NCBI RefSeq assembly: GCF_001921865.1
Contig: NZ_MSCT01000002.1
Span: 186,001-250,000, forward strand
Direction of reading: 5' to 3'
From: Pseudomonas chlororaphis
Lineage (GTDB): Bacteria > Pseudomonadota > Gammaproteobacteria > Pseudomonadales > Pseudomonadaceae
Length of the DNA: 64,000 nt
Shown: piece after piece, positions 9,098 to 17,683 of the stretch
How positions within the stretch are numbered: the stretch's first letter is position 1
How the letters are laid out: each line of letters opens with the position of its first letter
Translations under genes and position numbers: made by a program
The notes under the pieces: model-generated
Database searches by the model: none
Seen by the model: the letters and a program-made list of their open reading frames with translations, nothing else
What the model was told of the DNA's origin: nothing

Positions 9098-9526
9098 GAT
9101 CAAACTCCTCTCGACGCAAAAGCCTTTGAAACCTTCCCCACGTCATCCCGCCACGAATGTTGAGTGTTATCAGGGATCAAGGCCCCTGCGACCTGTGAGG
9201 GTTGTCCACTAACGCGGGACTGGCGGCTCCTTACGACCGGGAACTTGGGCATCTCATGATCTGGCCTCCTGAACACTTCCGAGGAAGTGGGCGGGTGGAG
9301 GCTGCACTGGCTGACGAGACCGGCGCCGCGAGATCCTGAGTCGGGTGAAGGCAGTGAAGCGATGACCGGGGCATGCCTGACTGTCAGTCAGGTGCAGTCC
9401 ATTCCTTGGGTTGCGGCACCATCATCTGCATCGCTGTTGCTGGTGGCTTCGGTGTTTGTCACGCTGATTGTCACGAGGGGGAATGCCACAAAGCCTTGTA
9501 CGAGTTTGGCTGCAGCAGTGGTAGAA

Positions 9527-9561
9527 GCGCCCGTCTCTTTCCGGGAGAAAGAGACGGGCGC
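9527..9561. repeat. Perfect 14-bp inverted repeat
   Basis: GCGCCCGTCTCTTT, a 7-nt loop CCGGGAG, then AAAGAGACGGGCGC. No T-run follows on either side, so it is not a standard terminator. It lies in the gene-free part of the island between the two recombinase genes. Confidence 0.8.
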
Positions 9562-9799
9562 AGATTGGCGCACGGGAATGGCCAAGCGGATAGGTTGCTG
9601 CAGGGCAGCTTTGAAAGGGGATGAGTTGCCGCAGTGGGCACACTGGTAAGAGCAGGCATCCATCACATCGCTGTGACCGTGCGAGCCGTCGGACGCTAAT
9701 CGCACTTTGGGAGAACCACCACGATGTGGCGTAGCCTTAAAGGTTCTGGCTACCTGGGTTGCTGTCAACGACAGCGCTTTGCCCGATCTTTTCTACGCC

Positions 9800-9889
9800 T
9801 GTGGATAATTCGGGTCAAGGCTCTAATTTTCGGGAGTGCTGCGGCTGTGGATGAAATTATCCACCGGTGGAAATCCGTGGTTTTCCACA
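9800..9889. promoter_or_regulatory. Cluster of four DnaA-box-like 9-mers
   Basis: TGTGGATAA at 9800-9808 is a perfect DnaA box in reverse; TGTGGATGA (9846) and TTATCCACC (9857) each differ at one base; TTTTCCACA (9881) fits the relaxed consensus TTWTNCACA. Four sites in 90 bp with both orientations suggest DnaA binding, as in an element replication origin or DnaA titration site. Confidence 0.4.
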
Positions 9890-9922
9890 GACAGTTGCGT
9901 GGGCTTTAGATTTTTTAAGTGA

Positions 9923-9967
9923 GGTCCATCCAAGCAGGGCGGCTTTGCAGCCCTGCTTGGATGGACC
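9923..9967. repeat. Perfect 18-bp inverted repeat
   Basis: GGTCCATCCAAGCAGGGC, a 9-nt loop, and its exact complement. It lies 41 bp beyond the stop of the P4-type integrase. There is no T-tract on the minus strand after it, so it is not an ordinary terminator of that gene; a role as a processing, recombination or replication structure is possible. Confidence 0.75.
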
Positions 9968-10008
9968 CGCGTGGACAAGCGGATCACTGAGATATAAAGA
10001 CCGAGCGC

Positions 10009-11321
10009 TTACTCGGTTGCGCCACGTTTTGCTTTTAGGCGAGTGACGTTCGCTCCGGTCTGGTTCGCGAATTCGTGTGGAGTGACATGCTCCTGCCGGT
10101 TGGCCTCCAGATACCGGCTCCACCAGTTCATGATCAGCCTGCGCTCCTCGATGAACTCGGCCTTGTGGATGTAAGCGGCGCGGACGTTATTTCGCTCCTT
10201 GTGGCTCATCTGCCGTTCAATGGCTGTCTCCGACCACAATCCTGACTCGATCAGTGCGCTGCAGGCCATCGACCGAAACCCATGCCCGCAGATTTCGGTT
10301 TTGGTGTCGTAACCCATCTTTCGAAGCGCGCTGTTCAACGTGTTTTCAGACATGGGTTTCCAGGGCTTGGTATCGCCTGCGAACATCAGGTCGAATTTAC
10401 CGGTGAGGACGTGGATCTGTTCAAGCAGGGCCACGGCTTGCGGCGATAAGGGTACAAGATGGATATCCCCGGCCATTTTTGTACCCCTTGTGGAACAGGG
10501 GACGCCGTCCAACGCGGGACGGGTGTCGGGAATCTCCCAGGTGCCGCGCTTGAGGTCGAATTCGGTCCAACGGGCAAAGCGCAGTTCACTGGAGCGGACA
10601 AACACATGCAGCGAGAGCATGGCCGTCAGCCGGGTAAGTACGCGGCCGTTATAACCCTCAATGCGCTTCAGCAATTCAGGCAGACGCGATAAGGGTAGCG
10701 CTGGGCGGTGAACAACCCTCGGGGCTTTGATCAAACCTTCAAGGTCGGAGGCAGGGTTTGCCGCGATCTGTCGAGCACGCTTCGCCTCACGCATGATGCT
10801 TTGCAGGTAGTTTTGTACCCTTAAAGCTACGTCAATTGTGCCGCGCTCCTGGATCGCTTCCAGAGGTTGCATCAGGTCATGGGTGTCCAAATCGACAATA
10901 GAGCGAGCGCCGATCAGTGGAAAGACATGGGTTTTGAGGCGGCTCAGGACCGTCTTGGCATGGCCCGGAGCCCATTTGGCAGACATCGCTTTGTGCCAGT
11001 CCAGGGCCGCGCTTTCAAAGGTTCGGCCTTGGATTGCGGCCTGCGTCTTAGCTTGGTGTTTGGACTCTATTGGATTGATGCCTTCCGCTAGCATCCGCTT
11101 GACCTCCAGGCGCTTATGGCGCGCATCGGCGAGACCGACCACGGGGTAGTTGCCGAACGAAGTCAGTCCTTCACGACCATCAGGTTTGACATACCTGAGA
11201 CGCCAGCCTTTACGGCCATTGGGTTGTAGAGGCCGTCGCCGTCGAAAAGCTTGTAGGCGCGGTCGGTGGGCTTGGCTGCGCGGCAAGCCGAATCGGAGAG
11301 TGGTGCAGTGGTGCGCGACAT
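10009..11321 (-). pseudogene. P4-type tyrosine integrase with frameshifted N-terminus
   Basis: From 11321 a frame begins MSRTTAPLSDSACRAAKPTD and continues to LFDGDGLY, the usual start of DUF4102/P4-type integrases, with GGAGGAG 8 nt upstream. It then breaks; the family sequence resumes in another frame (QPNGRKGWRLRYV) near 11225-11232. The missing codons (expected LLV or similar) suggest a small deletion of about 10 bp, possibly between TAC repeats. The rest is intact to 10009: Arg in FVRSSELRFARW, the H-x-x-R box GHGFRSMACS, QMSHKERNNVRAAY with His and catalytic Tyr. Its position beside the tRNA-Thr end at 11492, reading away from it, is classic for island integrases. A shortened product from 11286 cannot be excluded. 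Confidence 0.75.
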
Positions 11322-11410
11322 AAGGGTACTCCTCCCTTTATCGAATGACCTTACCCCTATATCTATCCCTAAAACGGTCGGATTCCAACAGATTTTGGCG
11401 GAATCTGACG

Positions 11411-11460
11411 GAACCCCAAAACGAAAAAACCCGCCAGAAGGCGGGTTTTTCGGGGGTTCC
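11411..11460. terminator. Rho-independent terminator beside the left prophage att
   Basis: The core stem AAAAACCCGCC / GGCGGGTTTTT around an AGAA loop (11425-11450) is enclosed by an outer GGAACCCC / GGGGTTCC pairing. It follows the 3' end of the tRNA-Thr copy at 11492 on the minus strand, so it would terminate a tRNA transcript before prophage insertion, or protect the island integrase promoter. Confidence 0.75.
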
Positions 11461-11491
11461 AGAGATTTTGAAAGCCTTCTATGGAACCTTG

Positions 11492-11538
11492 TATGGTGCC
11501 GGCACCAGGAGTCGAACCCGGGACCTACTGATTACAAG
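11492..11538 (-). repeat. Left attachment site of the prophage (47-bp tRNA-Thr 3' end)
   Basis: Identical over 47 bp to 43608-43654, starting TATGGTGCCGGCACCAGGAG and ending GATTACAAG. The repeat covers the CCA end, acceptor, T-arm, variable loop and half of the anticodon arm of tRNA-Thr. Sequence identity stops exactly at both ends (G versus A before, G versus T after), which defines the crossover block. The prophage integrase gene begins 112 bp to the right. Confidence 0.93.
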
Positions 11539-11579
11539 GAAGGTGCTTCAAGTATACAAATCAATGGGTTACGTGATTT

Positions 11580-11642
11580 CTTATTACGCCCAGATGCGCC
11601 AAGGCCCGCGTAGATGGCGGGCCCTGTGTCGCTTGTTACGTC
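11580..11642. repeat. Arm-type repeats at the left prophage end
   Basis: CTTATTACGCC (11580) and GCTTGTTACGTC (11631), partners of those at 43538-43563. They lie between the att core and the integrase stop. Confidence 0.55.
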
Positions 11643-11650
11643 CGATTTGC

Positions 11651-12799
11651 TCAGTCTGCAGAAGGAGAAACGGTCGGTATGCTGTGGTCGTAGACGTCCA
11701 TCATCTTCGGGTCACGGTGGCCGCTGGCCTCCTGTTTATCCGCCCGAGTGCCAACCGTGTCGGTGATGCCACGTCGTTTCAGATCGTGAAGGGCGAACCG
11801 TTGCTCCGGTGTGATGATCTCGTCGGCGAGAGCCAGGGTGATGAAGCGCTGCCATGCCGTGTCCAGGCTGGACTTGCGAAGCGGCCCACCGTGGCTGGCC
11901 ACGATGATGTTTCGTCGTGATGGTGCGATCGGTATCGCGGTTTTGCGTTTGGCCCAGACCTTGGTGCGATAGGCCTTGGCGTTATCCCAAGCTTTGCGCA
12001 GTCGAGGTGTCCAGCGAACAATGTTGTCCCGGCTGCCCTTTCGACGGTTGGTCAGAATCCCGCTCTCCAGCTCGTTTGCGTCGGTCAGGGTAACGACTTC
12101 GATACCGCGTAGCCTGCAGAGATAGGCCAGCTCCATGACGTAGCCGAGATACTCCGGGCAGCCGCCTTTTTCGCCGCGTATCAGCAGGCCCCGGGCAATT
12201 GCTCGATCGATGAGTGTATCCATGACTTGATGGTTCGGCAGGCGGCGTTGTTTTCGTTCGACAGGGGCCTCAATGCCCAGGGCGGGGTTCACTTCCAGGA
12301 AGCCGCGGTTGCGGCCCCATTGCAGCACGCGGCGCAGGTAGCGAAGGGCGTGCGCGGCTTTGGATGGAGTGCCTTCGTCTGCTAGTCGATCGACGATGCG
12401 TTGCACCAGGGCAGAAGTAAACTTGCGCACCGCCAGATCTCCCAGGGGCTTGCCCAGCTTTGTGGGCAAGGTCAGCAGCACATCACGCGAGTAGCAATAG
12501 TCGTCATGGGTTTTCGGGCTGAGCTTCTTGTAACGGTCGCTCTCGTGAAACTGGCCACAAACGTAGCGAAGCGTTCCACGGTCGACGTTGGAGGTCTCGT
12601 CCATGATCTGGTGCAGTTCGGCCAAGGAAACGTCGGCCGGCGCAATGTTGCGCCGGCGCTGTTTTCCCGTTTCGTCATAGTGCAGCGTGTACCAGACCCT
12701 ACCTTTTCGGTGGTCAAAGTAAACGGCCGCTGGGAGAGTGGCCTGGTCGATATGGGCGGGAATGTGCGGATTATGCTTCCGCTTCCGTGCTTTCCTCAT
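11651..12799 (-). CDS. Prophage tyrosine integrase
   Basis: A 382-residue site-specific recombinase with a complete catalytic set: Arg in YLCRLRGIEVVTL, Lys in NRRKGSRDN, the HDLKRRG box (H-x-x-R), SGHRD and the nucleophile Tyr in MMDVYDHS. It catalyses insertion into, and excision from, the tRNA-Thr site adjacent to it. It overlaps the DUF4224 gene by 4 nt (ATGA) and is the last gene of the leftward early operon, unlike P2, where int is next to the repressor. Arm-type repeats lie between it and the att core. Confidence 0.93.
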   Translation of the reverse strand: MRKARKRKHNPHIPAHIDQATLPAAVYFDHRKGRVWYTLHYDETGKQRRRNIAPADVSLAELHQIMDETSNVDRGTLRYVCGQFHESDRYKKLSPKTHDDYCYSRDVLLTLPTKLGKPLGDLAVRKFTSALVQRIVDRLADEGTPSKAAHALRYLRRVLQWGRNRGFLEVNPALGIEAPVERKQRRLPNHQVMDTLIDRAIARGLLIRGEKGGCPEYLGYVMELAYLCRLRGIEVVTLTDANELESGILTNRRKGSRDNIVRWTPRLRKAWDNAKAYRTKVWAKRKTAIPIAPSRRNIIVASHGGPLRKSSLDTAWQRFITLALADEIITPEQRFALHDLKRRGITDTVGTRADKQEASGHRDPKMMDVYDHSIPTVSPSAD

Positions 12800-13008
12800 A
12801 GGATGTCGGCGTCGTATCGTTCTGCTGCAGCTGGCTTCATGCCTGCGGCTTGGTTGATAAGGTCCAGCGTTGTCCAGGGCCCGGTGCGGCCACGGAACAG
12901 GCGAACGCCCTGGTCGATCAGTGACCGTTCGACGTCAGACCGGCGTTGGTAGCCGGTTATGCGCTGCAGGTCGGTGAATACCAGGACGTTGTCCGATCGG
13001 GAGTTCAT
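12796..13008 (-). CDS. DUF4224 family protein
   Basis: A 70-residue protein with FTDLQRITGYQRRSDVERSL and a basic middle (GVRLFRGRTGPW), the pattern of DUF4224 proteins found beside phage integrases. It overlaps the integrase start by ATGA. The small helix-turn-helix-like fold and position suggest an excisionase or recombination directionality role; that is inference. Confidence 0.8.
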   Translation of the reverse strand: MNSRSDNVLVFTDLQRITGYQRRSDVERSLIDQGVRLFRGRTGPWTTLDLINQAAGMKPAAAERYDADIL

Positions 13009-13112
13009 TGCTAGCCCTCTGTAAGCTGGAGCACCCCGGGCAGTCTAGCGCTGCGGCCGGGGCATCGTTATTAGAAGTTTGAATGCAAACTGCTGAGATC
13101 TATTGGCTTGGC

Positions 13113-13403
13113 TTAGGCCTTGCGCACCAGGTGAATTACCAGATCGTCCAACTCCCCTTCGTCGTCGCAGGACTGCCACTCCAGGACTGCCTGGACCTGT
13201 TCCCGTGAGCAGTCCATGACCAGAATTTCCCTTTGGCCACCGCTGGCACGAACCTCGAGTACCTGGACCAGGCCGTCAGAGCCATAGGCTTCAGCGAACA
13301 CTGTTCTGCCCTCGTATCCCAGCTGGGTCATTACCGCGTTGATCCGGCGGATCTCCTCGATCGCGTTGTCCCGTTCCCGCTCAACAATCAATTGGATGTG
13401 CAT
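13113..13403 (-). CDS. Hypothetical phage protein
   Basis: A 96-residue acidic protein. The first half, IQLIVERERDNAIEEIRRINAV trimmed to its core ERERDNAIEEIRR, is helical; it ends in a charged tail DDEGELDDLVIHLVRK. No family recognised. It lies 15 nt downstream of the primase-helicase gene on the same strand in the early operon, so a replication-associated accessory role is possible but unproven. Confidence 0.7.
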   Translation of the reverse strand: MHIQLIVERERDNAIEEIRRINAVMTQLGYEGRTVFAEAYGSDGLVQVLEVRASGGQREILVMDCSREQVQAVLEWQSCDDEGELDDLVIHLVRKA

Positions 13404-13418
13404 CGATCTGCCTCCTGA

Positions 13419-16205
13419 TCAGGCCTTGAAAATCCAGCATTTGACGGTGGGGCAACGGGTGACCATGGGGTTCTTGAGCGCTTGCGCGGACCGCACGGCG
13501 CTGTCGACGGCCTTGTAGTCGAGATACTTGTGGCTACGGGATTCCTTAAGCAGGTCTTTCAGCGTGGTGACGTCGGCCAGCTTCTGACGATGCTCTGCAG
13601 CACGCTCGGCGAACTCGTTGAGGTTGATGGCGATGACATCCGGGTTCTTGCTGTGGTTGACCAGGGGCTCGTCGTAGATCGATTCCAGGTAGTCATAAAC
13701 CTGCCAAAACTCGGCCACGGCACTGTGGTCTGCATTGGTAGTGCTCTGCCGCTCGAGAGCCATTTCTACGATCTGCCGGCGCGTGGAGCTGACTTGCACC
13801 TCGGTCAAGGTGGTGACCAGGCGGATGGCGTCCAGAAGGGCGAACAGCTGAGCGTGGTTTTTGATGATCCGCTCGACACCGATGTAGCCCCGCAATCCGT
13901 TACCGCACTTGTTGCAGGCACCGTCACCCTTGAACTGGGTATCACATGCGAAGCAATGCGTGTGTAGCCGGCGCAGCTTGGTTTCGTGTTCAGGAAAGCG
14001 TTTGCTGAACAGATCCATCACCTCGGCCTCTTTGCGCACCGCCTGCAGGAGGAAGTGGCTTAGCGTCTTCCCGTCCAGGGCGTTGAGCTTGTCCGCTGCA
14101 GCGCGGCTTTCCGGGGTAACCGTCGGGCGAATGAAGTGCAGCTTTACGATGCGCGTCATGATCGCTTCGTGGGCAACCACGGCGGCGTTCTGGCTGATTG
14201 CGATCGTGCCGCGAAACGGCGGCTCGTAGGTTTCGTTGCCGGCAGTCTTGACGCCCTTGGTCGCCAGCGTGCCGCCGCCGAAAAAGTCTTTCAGCTCGTC
14301 CCACTCGAAGGTTTTGGCGTGCGCCTTATCTTCGCTATGGCGGTCTGCCTCGAGGAACACAACTGGCATTCCGGACACCTGTCCCATCAAGCGCGACCGG
14401 CCGGCCTTGGTGGACTTCATCGGATCGAACCCTTCGTAACCTTCGCGGCCGAGCAGCTTCCACAGCAGGTTGAGCAAGGTGGTCTTGCCGGCGCCGGCTT
14501 CACCAGTGGCCTCGAGGAACGGGAACGACTGGTAGCGGGCACGGATCTGCTCGCAGAACAACGAACCAAAGAAGAACAGCAAGGCGGCCAGTCCCTGGGT
14601 ACCAAAGCAGATCCAGAGCAGGCGCAACCATTCCTCGTCATAGCCTTTGGCATCGCGCTGCATTTGCACCGGCACGCCCTTCTGCAGGGTCTTGAGGCGC
14701 ATTTTCCCGAACTCGAAATAGTCCTCGCTGTTCACCGGGTAAACGTTGCCATCCTTGATGGCCACGTCGCCGTAGATGTAGCACTCGTATTCCTTGCTGT
14801 AGCCCACGTAGTCGATGGTGGAGACGGTTTTGATGCCGTAGAGCTGGTCTTTCATGAGCTTGTCCAGTTGCTGGCCGCTGCCGGTGTACATGGCGCCAGC
14901 GGCCATTCCGAGCAGTCGCTTTTTGAATTCGCTGGCGGCGGCGAGCTGGCCGCTGGTGAAGGTGTTCTTGACGCTGCCGGCGTCATGGGGGAAGTCCACG
15001 CGCAGGTAGTACCAGGACTCGTCGGTGACTTCGTTCCGCTGGAAGTACAGGGCTTGCGGGTAGCAGTTGGCGATCTCCACCACGCTGCCGGACTGCTGCA
15101 GCGCTTTTTCGCGCATCTGCGCTTGGTTCAGCAGCTGGTCGTCATGCTGGTCACTGTCCTCGAGGTCTTGGACGGCGCGGTTGTACTTCTCCATGTCCAA
15201 CTTGAACCAATAGAGGCGGCTGCCGAAGCCCAGGTGGAATTCGCCGCGCTTGTTCCAGTCGTACATCAGTAGCGCTTTCTCGGCAGCGCTTTCAGCGATC
15301 AGCAGCGCGCCCTGGTGGCGGATATTTTTGATCTCTGTTGCGATCTGAGCAGCTCGTTTTTCATCGCCCTCGATGAAGGCCCAGCGTTGATGTAGGTCGT
15401 TCCAGTCGACCTTGCGGCCGTCGCGCTGCGGGATCTGTGCTGCCTCGCAGACGAAGCCCATTTCACGCGCCTGGCGGACCCAGCGGCGGGTGTAGGCATG
15501 CGCACCTGGTTCGTTGTCCAACGCCCATACGAGCTTCGGCAACTTGTCGGTGCGGTCGCGCAGCAGCGCTTTCAGCGACTCCTCAGGGAAGGCGTTCGAG
15601 GACATTGCCGACACGGCTGACAGGCCGTTGTGTACCAGTGCGATCGCGTCAAAGATCCCCTCAACAATCCAGATCTCTTTGACCTCGAGCAGGTCGACGC
15701 ACGGCGGGCACCACCACACGCCGCGATAGGTTTCACCTGGTTTGAAGCGGGCTTTCATCTTCCCGAAACGGGCTGGCCGATCGATCAGGCGTTCCCAATA
15801 ACCGCCCTTCTCCAGGGCAAAACGCACGGTCGCGCTGCCAGCCTGGTCATGGCTGGAATAAAACGTTTCTTGGGTAAACCAGCCGGCGATCAGCGATAGG
15901 TCGAAGCCCCGGGCAAACTCGAGGTATGCCCGAGCGGTTGCTGTGGGGGCGCTATCGGTTGCGGGAGCACGCTTGCTCCAGTCCTCAAACAGGTCGTCGT
16001 AGATCTCCTTTACATGCAGCGTATGGCCGCACTTTTCCTGACGACCACAAATTAGTTGCCATGGGCTATCGAAACGGGTGTACAGCTCTTTTTTGTTGCA
16101 CTTGGGGCAGGTGCCACCACGCATGTAGTTCGTAGGTTTACGGTGTTTTAGGCCGAACTCCGATTCGATGCGTTGTAGGACGTCGTGACGCAGGTCGTCT
16201 CTCAT
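13419..16205 (-). CDS. Toprim-domain phage primase-helicase
   Basis: A 928-residue protein. The N-terminus has a zinc ribbon (CPKCNKKELYTRFD, then CGRQEKCGH, about residues 33-62). A TOPRIM domain follows (IWIVEGIFDAIALVHNGL, about 180) with DNEPGAHAY as the DxD-like element. The C-terminal half is an ATPase with Walker A GEAGAGKTTLLNL (about 567), VVFLEADRHSE as Walker B-like, and a second zinc knuckle (CFACDTQFKGDGACNKCG). This is the main replication protein of the prophage, expected to prime and unwind DNA. It sits in the leftward early operon behind the Cox/YmfL genes. Confidence 0.88.
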   Translation of the reverse strand: MRDDLRHDVLQRIESEFGLKHRKPTNYMRGGTCPKCNKKELYTRFDSPWQLICGRQEKCGHTLHVKEIYDDLFEDWSKRAPATDSAPTATARAYLEFARGFDLSLIAGWFTQETFYSSHDQAGSATVRFALEKGGYWERLIDRPARFGKMKARFKPGETYRGVWWCPPCVDLLEVKEIWIVEGIFDAIALVHNGLSAVSAMSSNAFPEESLKALLRDRTDKLPKLVWALDNEPGAHAYTRRWVRQAREMGFVCEAAQIPQRDGRKVDWNDLHQRWAFIEGDEKRAAQIATEIKNIRHQGALLIAESAAEKALLMYDWNKRGEFHLGFGSRLYWFKLDMEKYNRAVQDLEDSDQHDDQLLNQAQMREKALQQSGSVVEIANCYPQALYFQRNEVTDESWYYLRVDFPHDAGSVKNTFTSGQLAAASEFKKRLLGMAAGAMYTGSGQQLDKLMKDQLYGIKTVSTIDYVGYSKEYECYIYGDVAIKDGNVYPVNSEDYFEFGKMRLKTLQKGVPVQMQRDAKGYDEEWLRLLWICFGTQGLAALLFFFGSLFCEQIRARYQSFPFLEATGEAGAGKTTLLNLLWKLLGREGYEGFDPMKSTKAGRSRLMGQVSGMPVVFLEADRHSEDKAHAKTFEWDELKDFFGGGTLATKGVKTAGNETYEPPFRGTIAISQNAAVVAHEAIMTRIVKLHFIRPTVTPESRAAADKLNALDGKTLSHFLLQAVRKEAEVMDLFSKRFPEHETKLRRLHTHCFACDTQFKGDGACNKCGNGLRGYIGVERIIKNHAQLFALLDAIRLVTTLTEVQVSSTRRQIVEMALERQSTTNADHSAVAEFWQVYDYLESIYDEPLVNHSKNPDVIAINLNEFAERAAEHRQKLADVTTLKDLLKESRSHKYLDYKAVDSAVRSAQALKNPMVTRCPTVKCWIFKA

Positions 16206-16207
16206 GG

Positions 16208-16441
16208 TTACTTCACTGCTTTGAGGCTGAGGGATAGGGCTGCCATCAGGCGTTTCTGAGCGGCCATTACCGGGGTTCTTTCGAGAATCGAGCTGTGCCG
16301 TTTTTCTTGCGGGACATACCGGAATTCATCCGCATACCAGTAGTCGTTGAGGCTCAAGCGGTACTGCTCACGCATGGCAGCCAGAAGCGCTTCGGCTTCT
16401 GCAGGTGGCAGCTGGGTGGTCAGAATTACGGTGTTTCCCAT
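16208..16441 (-). CDS. Small hypothetical phage protein
   Basis: A 77-residue protein beginning MGNTVILTTQLPPAEAEALL. The ATG at 16441 has a CGAGG ribosome site; an extension to 16471 lacks one. Its stop lies 2 nt before the primase start, so it is co-translated in the early operon. No family recognised; similar small proteins accompany primases in Pseudomonas prophages. Confidence 0.72.
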   Translation of the reverse strand: MGNTVILTTQLPPAEAEALLAAMREQYRLSLNDYWYADEFRYVPQEKRHSSILERTPVMAAQKRLMAALSLSLKAVK

Positions 16442-16515
16442 CTTGAAACCTCGATTTCGGGCGCAGCTCACCCAAACCCACGGGATGTGGGGCAGGCGTT
16501 TGTTTGGGGTGGGTG

Positions 16516-16881
16516 TTACGAGTGGGTTAAGCGAAAACGCCCGATGTCCGGTGCGTTGATGATTCGCTCATAGATGAGGCTGACAGGCACGGCCCATTGG
16601 CTGCCGGTGACAGGGTCAACTATTACGGTGTGCGTCGACGTGCTGCTCTGGATGTTCAGGCGCTGTCGATCACGAACGGCGACCATGGCGCTGTTGGCCA
16701 GATGGACGATCTTTTCAGCGACCTGCGTCAGCACGTCGTAGTCGGCAACCAGGTGTTGTACGGCCCGGCTGAACAGTCGCTGATCGTCGCTCAGGTGTTC
16801 GGACTGGTGACGCTCAAGAAACGACAGCGCGGCACTCTGCAGCATGTCCTGGTATTCCTGCACGGCAGGCAGGGCAGTCAT
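16516..16881 (-). CDS. Hypothetical phage protein
   Basis: A 121-residue, mostly helical protein (LSFLERHQSEHLSDDQRLFS). The C-terminal third contains a short beta segment, THTVIVDPVTGSQWAVPV. It overlaps the upstream YmfL-like gene by 4 nt (ATGA), so it is part of the early operon. No function can be assigned from the sequence. Confidence 0.7.
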   Translation of the reverse strand: MTALPAVQEYQDMLQSAALSFLERHQSEHLSDDQRLFSRAVQHLVADYDVLTQVAEKIVHLANSAMVAVRDRQRLNIQSSTSTHTVIVDPVTGSQWAVPVSLIYERIINAPDIGRFRLTHS

Positions 16882-17357
16882 TTGGCTTTCTCCGACTTCG
16901 AAGCGTGCAGTTGAATGAGGGCGAGTACTTCGGCGTGCCTTGCGGCCAGATGCAAGGTGTCCGCTTGAAGGATCGCTTCCGCCTCAACGTCATTGATGGT
17001 TCCATCTTCCAGCGCCTTTGCAATGATCTGGTCGACAGTACCCTTCTTGGCTGCTGCCTCTACACAGCGGGCGTACATCTCGACGTTGTCCAACGCTTCA
17101 GGCTCAACAACTGAGACGAACATTCCGCCGTACATCGCAGCGATATACTCGGGCAAAAAGGTTGTTCCGGCCTCGAGCTCAAGCTGATGGATCTGAACAT
17201 CGGTCAGTGGGCGGCTGTTGTTGTTTTCGTAGGCATGATTGTCGAATTTTTTTAGCGACAAACCGAGGCGTGGAGCAGCACATTCGCGTCCACCTGGGTA
17301 GGCGCAGATAATTGCGCTAACAACCTGGCGCCGAGTCTTTAGAACTGAACTTTTCAT
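16878..17357 (-). CDS. YmfL family putative regulatory protein (CII-like)
   Basis: A 159-residue protein. It opens MKSSVLKTRRQVVSAIICAY and continues GGRECAAPRLGLSLKKFDNH, a helix-turn-helix region typical of YmfL proteins of lambdoid and P2-like prophages. RPLTDVQIHQLELEAG follows. YmfL members are placed where CII regulators lie and probably control early transcription. The chosen ATG (17357) matches the family start; an ATG at 17387 that overlaps the previous stop (TAATG) is an alternative. It is the second gene of the early operon. Confidence 0.82.
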   Translation of the reverse strand: MKSSVLKTRRQVVSAIICAYPGGRECAAPRLGLSLKKFDNHAYENNNSRPLTDVQIHQLELEAGTTFLPEYIAAMYGGMFVSVVEPEALDNVEMYARCVEAAAKKGTVDQIIAKALEDGTINDVEAEAILQADTLHLAARHAEVLALIQLHASKSEKAK

Positions 17358-17386
17358 GTTCTGCTTTTCCCTGTGGCTCGGTGCCA

Positions 17387-17599
17387 TTACTGTTCTATTA
17401 CGCCGTCTTTAATGCCAAGAAGTACGGCGGCGCGATGTGCCTCCCCGCGACGACAATGGCTTTGGCCACTCAGCACGGCATAAACGGTGCTTGGGTTCAA
17501 TTCATGCTGTACAGCAAAATCTTTAGCTGATTGACCCCGCTTTTCTAGCGCTTCACGCGCTTTCTGGCGGGCTTGCTCGGTGATGGTTGAGTTGGGCAT
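17387..17599 (-). CDS. Cox/Cro-like DNA-binding protein
   Basis: A 70-residue protein with a helix-turn-helix: KDFAVQHELNPSTVYAVLSG. It is the first gene of the leftward early operon and diverges from the CI-like repressor, the position of cox in P2-like phages. Cox-type proteins repress the lysogeny promoter and assist excision. The ATG at 17599 is chosen because upstream codons to 18058 run across the operator region and antisense to the repressor gene. Confidence 0.8.
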   Translation of the reverse strand: MPNSTITEQARQKAREALEKRGQSAKDFAVQHELNPSTVYAVLSGQSHCRRGEAHRAAVLLGIKDGVIEQ

Positions 17600-17683
17600 A
17601 GTGCAGATCCGTGCAATTTCATGTGGTGTGAGATGCACAATGATGCACTTAGGTGCACTTGTAAATAGTAAGGATGAAAAAAA
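17600..17683. promoter_or_regulatory. Divergent lysis-lysogeny promoter/operator region
   Basis: Between the Cox-like and CI-like starts. Half-sites TGCAC/GTGCA recur at 17601, 17611, 17634, 17644 and 17653, mostly spaced about 10 bp, one helical turn. TGCAC-TTAG-GTGCA (17644-17657) is a perfect palindrome. A further GTGCA covers the repressor start itself. These are the likely operators of the switch. Confidence 0.7.

Larger units (their letters stand above)
9098..10008. other. 910-bp gene-free stretch with hairpins and DnaA-box-like sites
   Basis: Overlapping ORFs on both strands here (for example 9287-9649 plus and 9388-9768 minus) have no recognisable motif and read through the hairpins, so I do not call them genes. 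The stretch contains a small palindrome CACTTCCGAGGAAGTG near 9273, a perfect 14-bp stem at 9527-9561, a cluster of DnaA-box-like 9-mers at 9800-9889 and a perfect 18-bp stem at 9923-9967. It may be a cis-acting replication, recombination or transfer region of the island. Confidence 0.5.

Noticed and set aside
9388..9768. A 126-codon minus-strand frame with CAHC-like motif in the island
   Set aside because: It reads through a perfect hairpin, overlaps opposite frames of equal length, and no ribosome site or family resemblance is visible.
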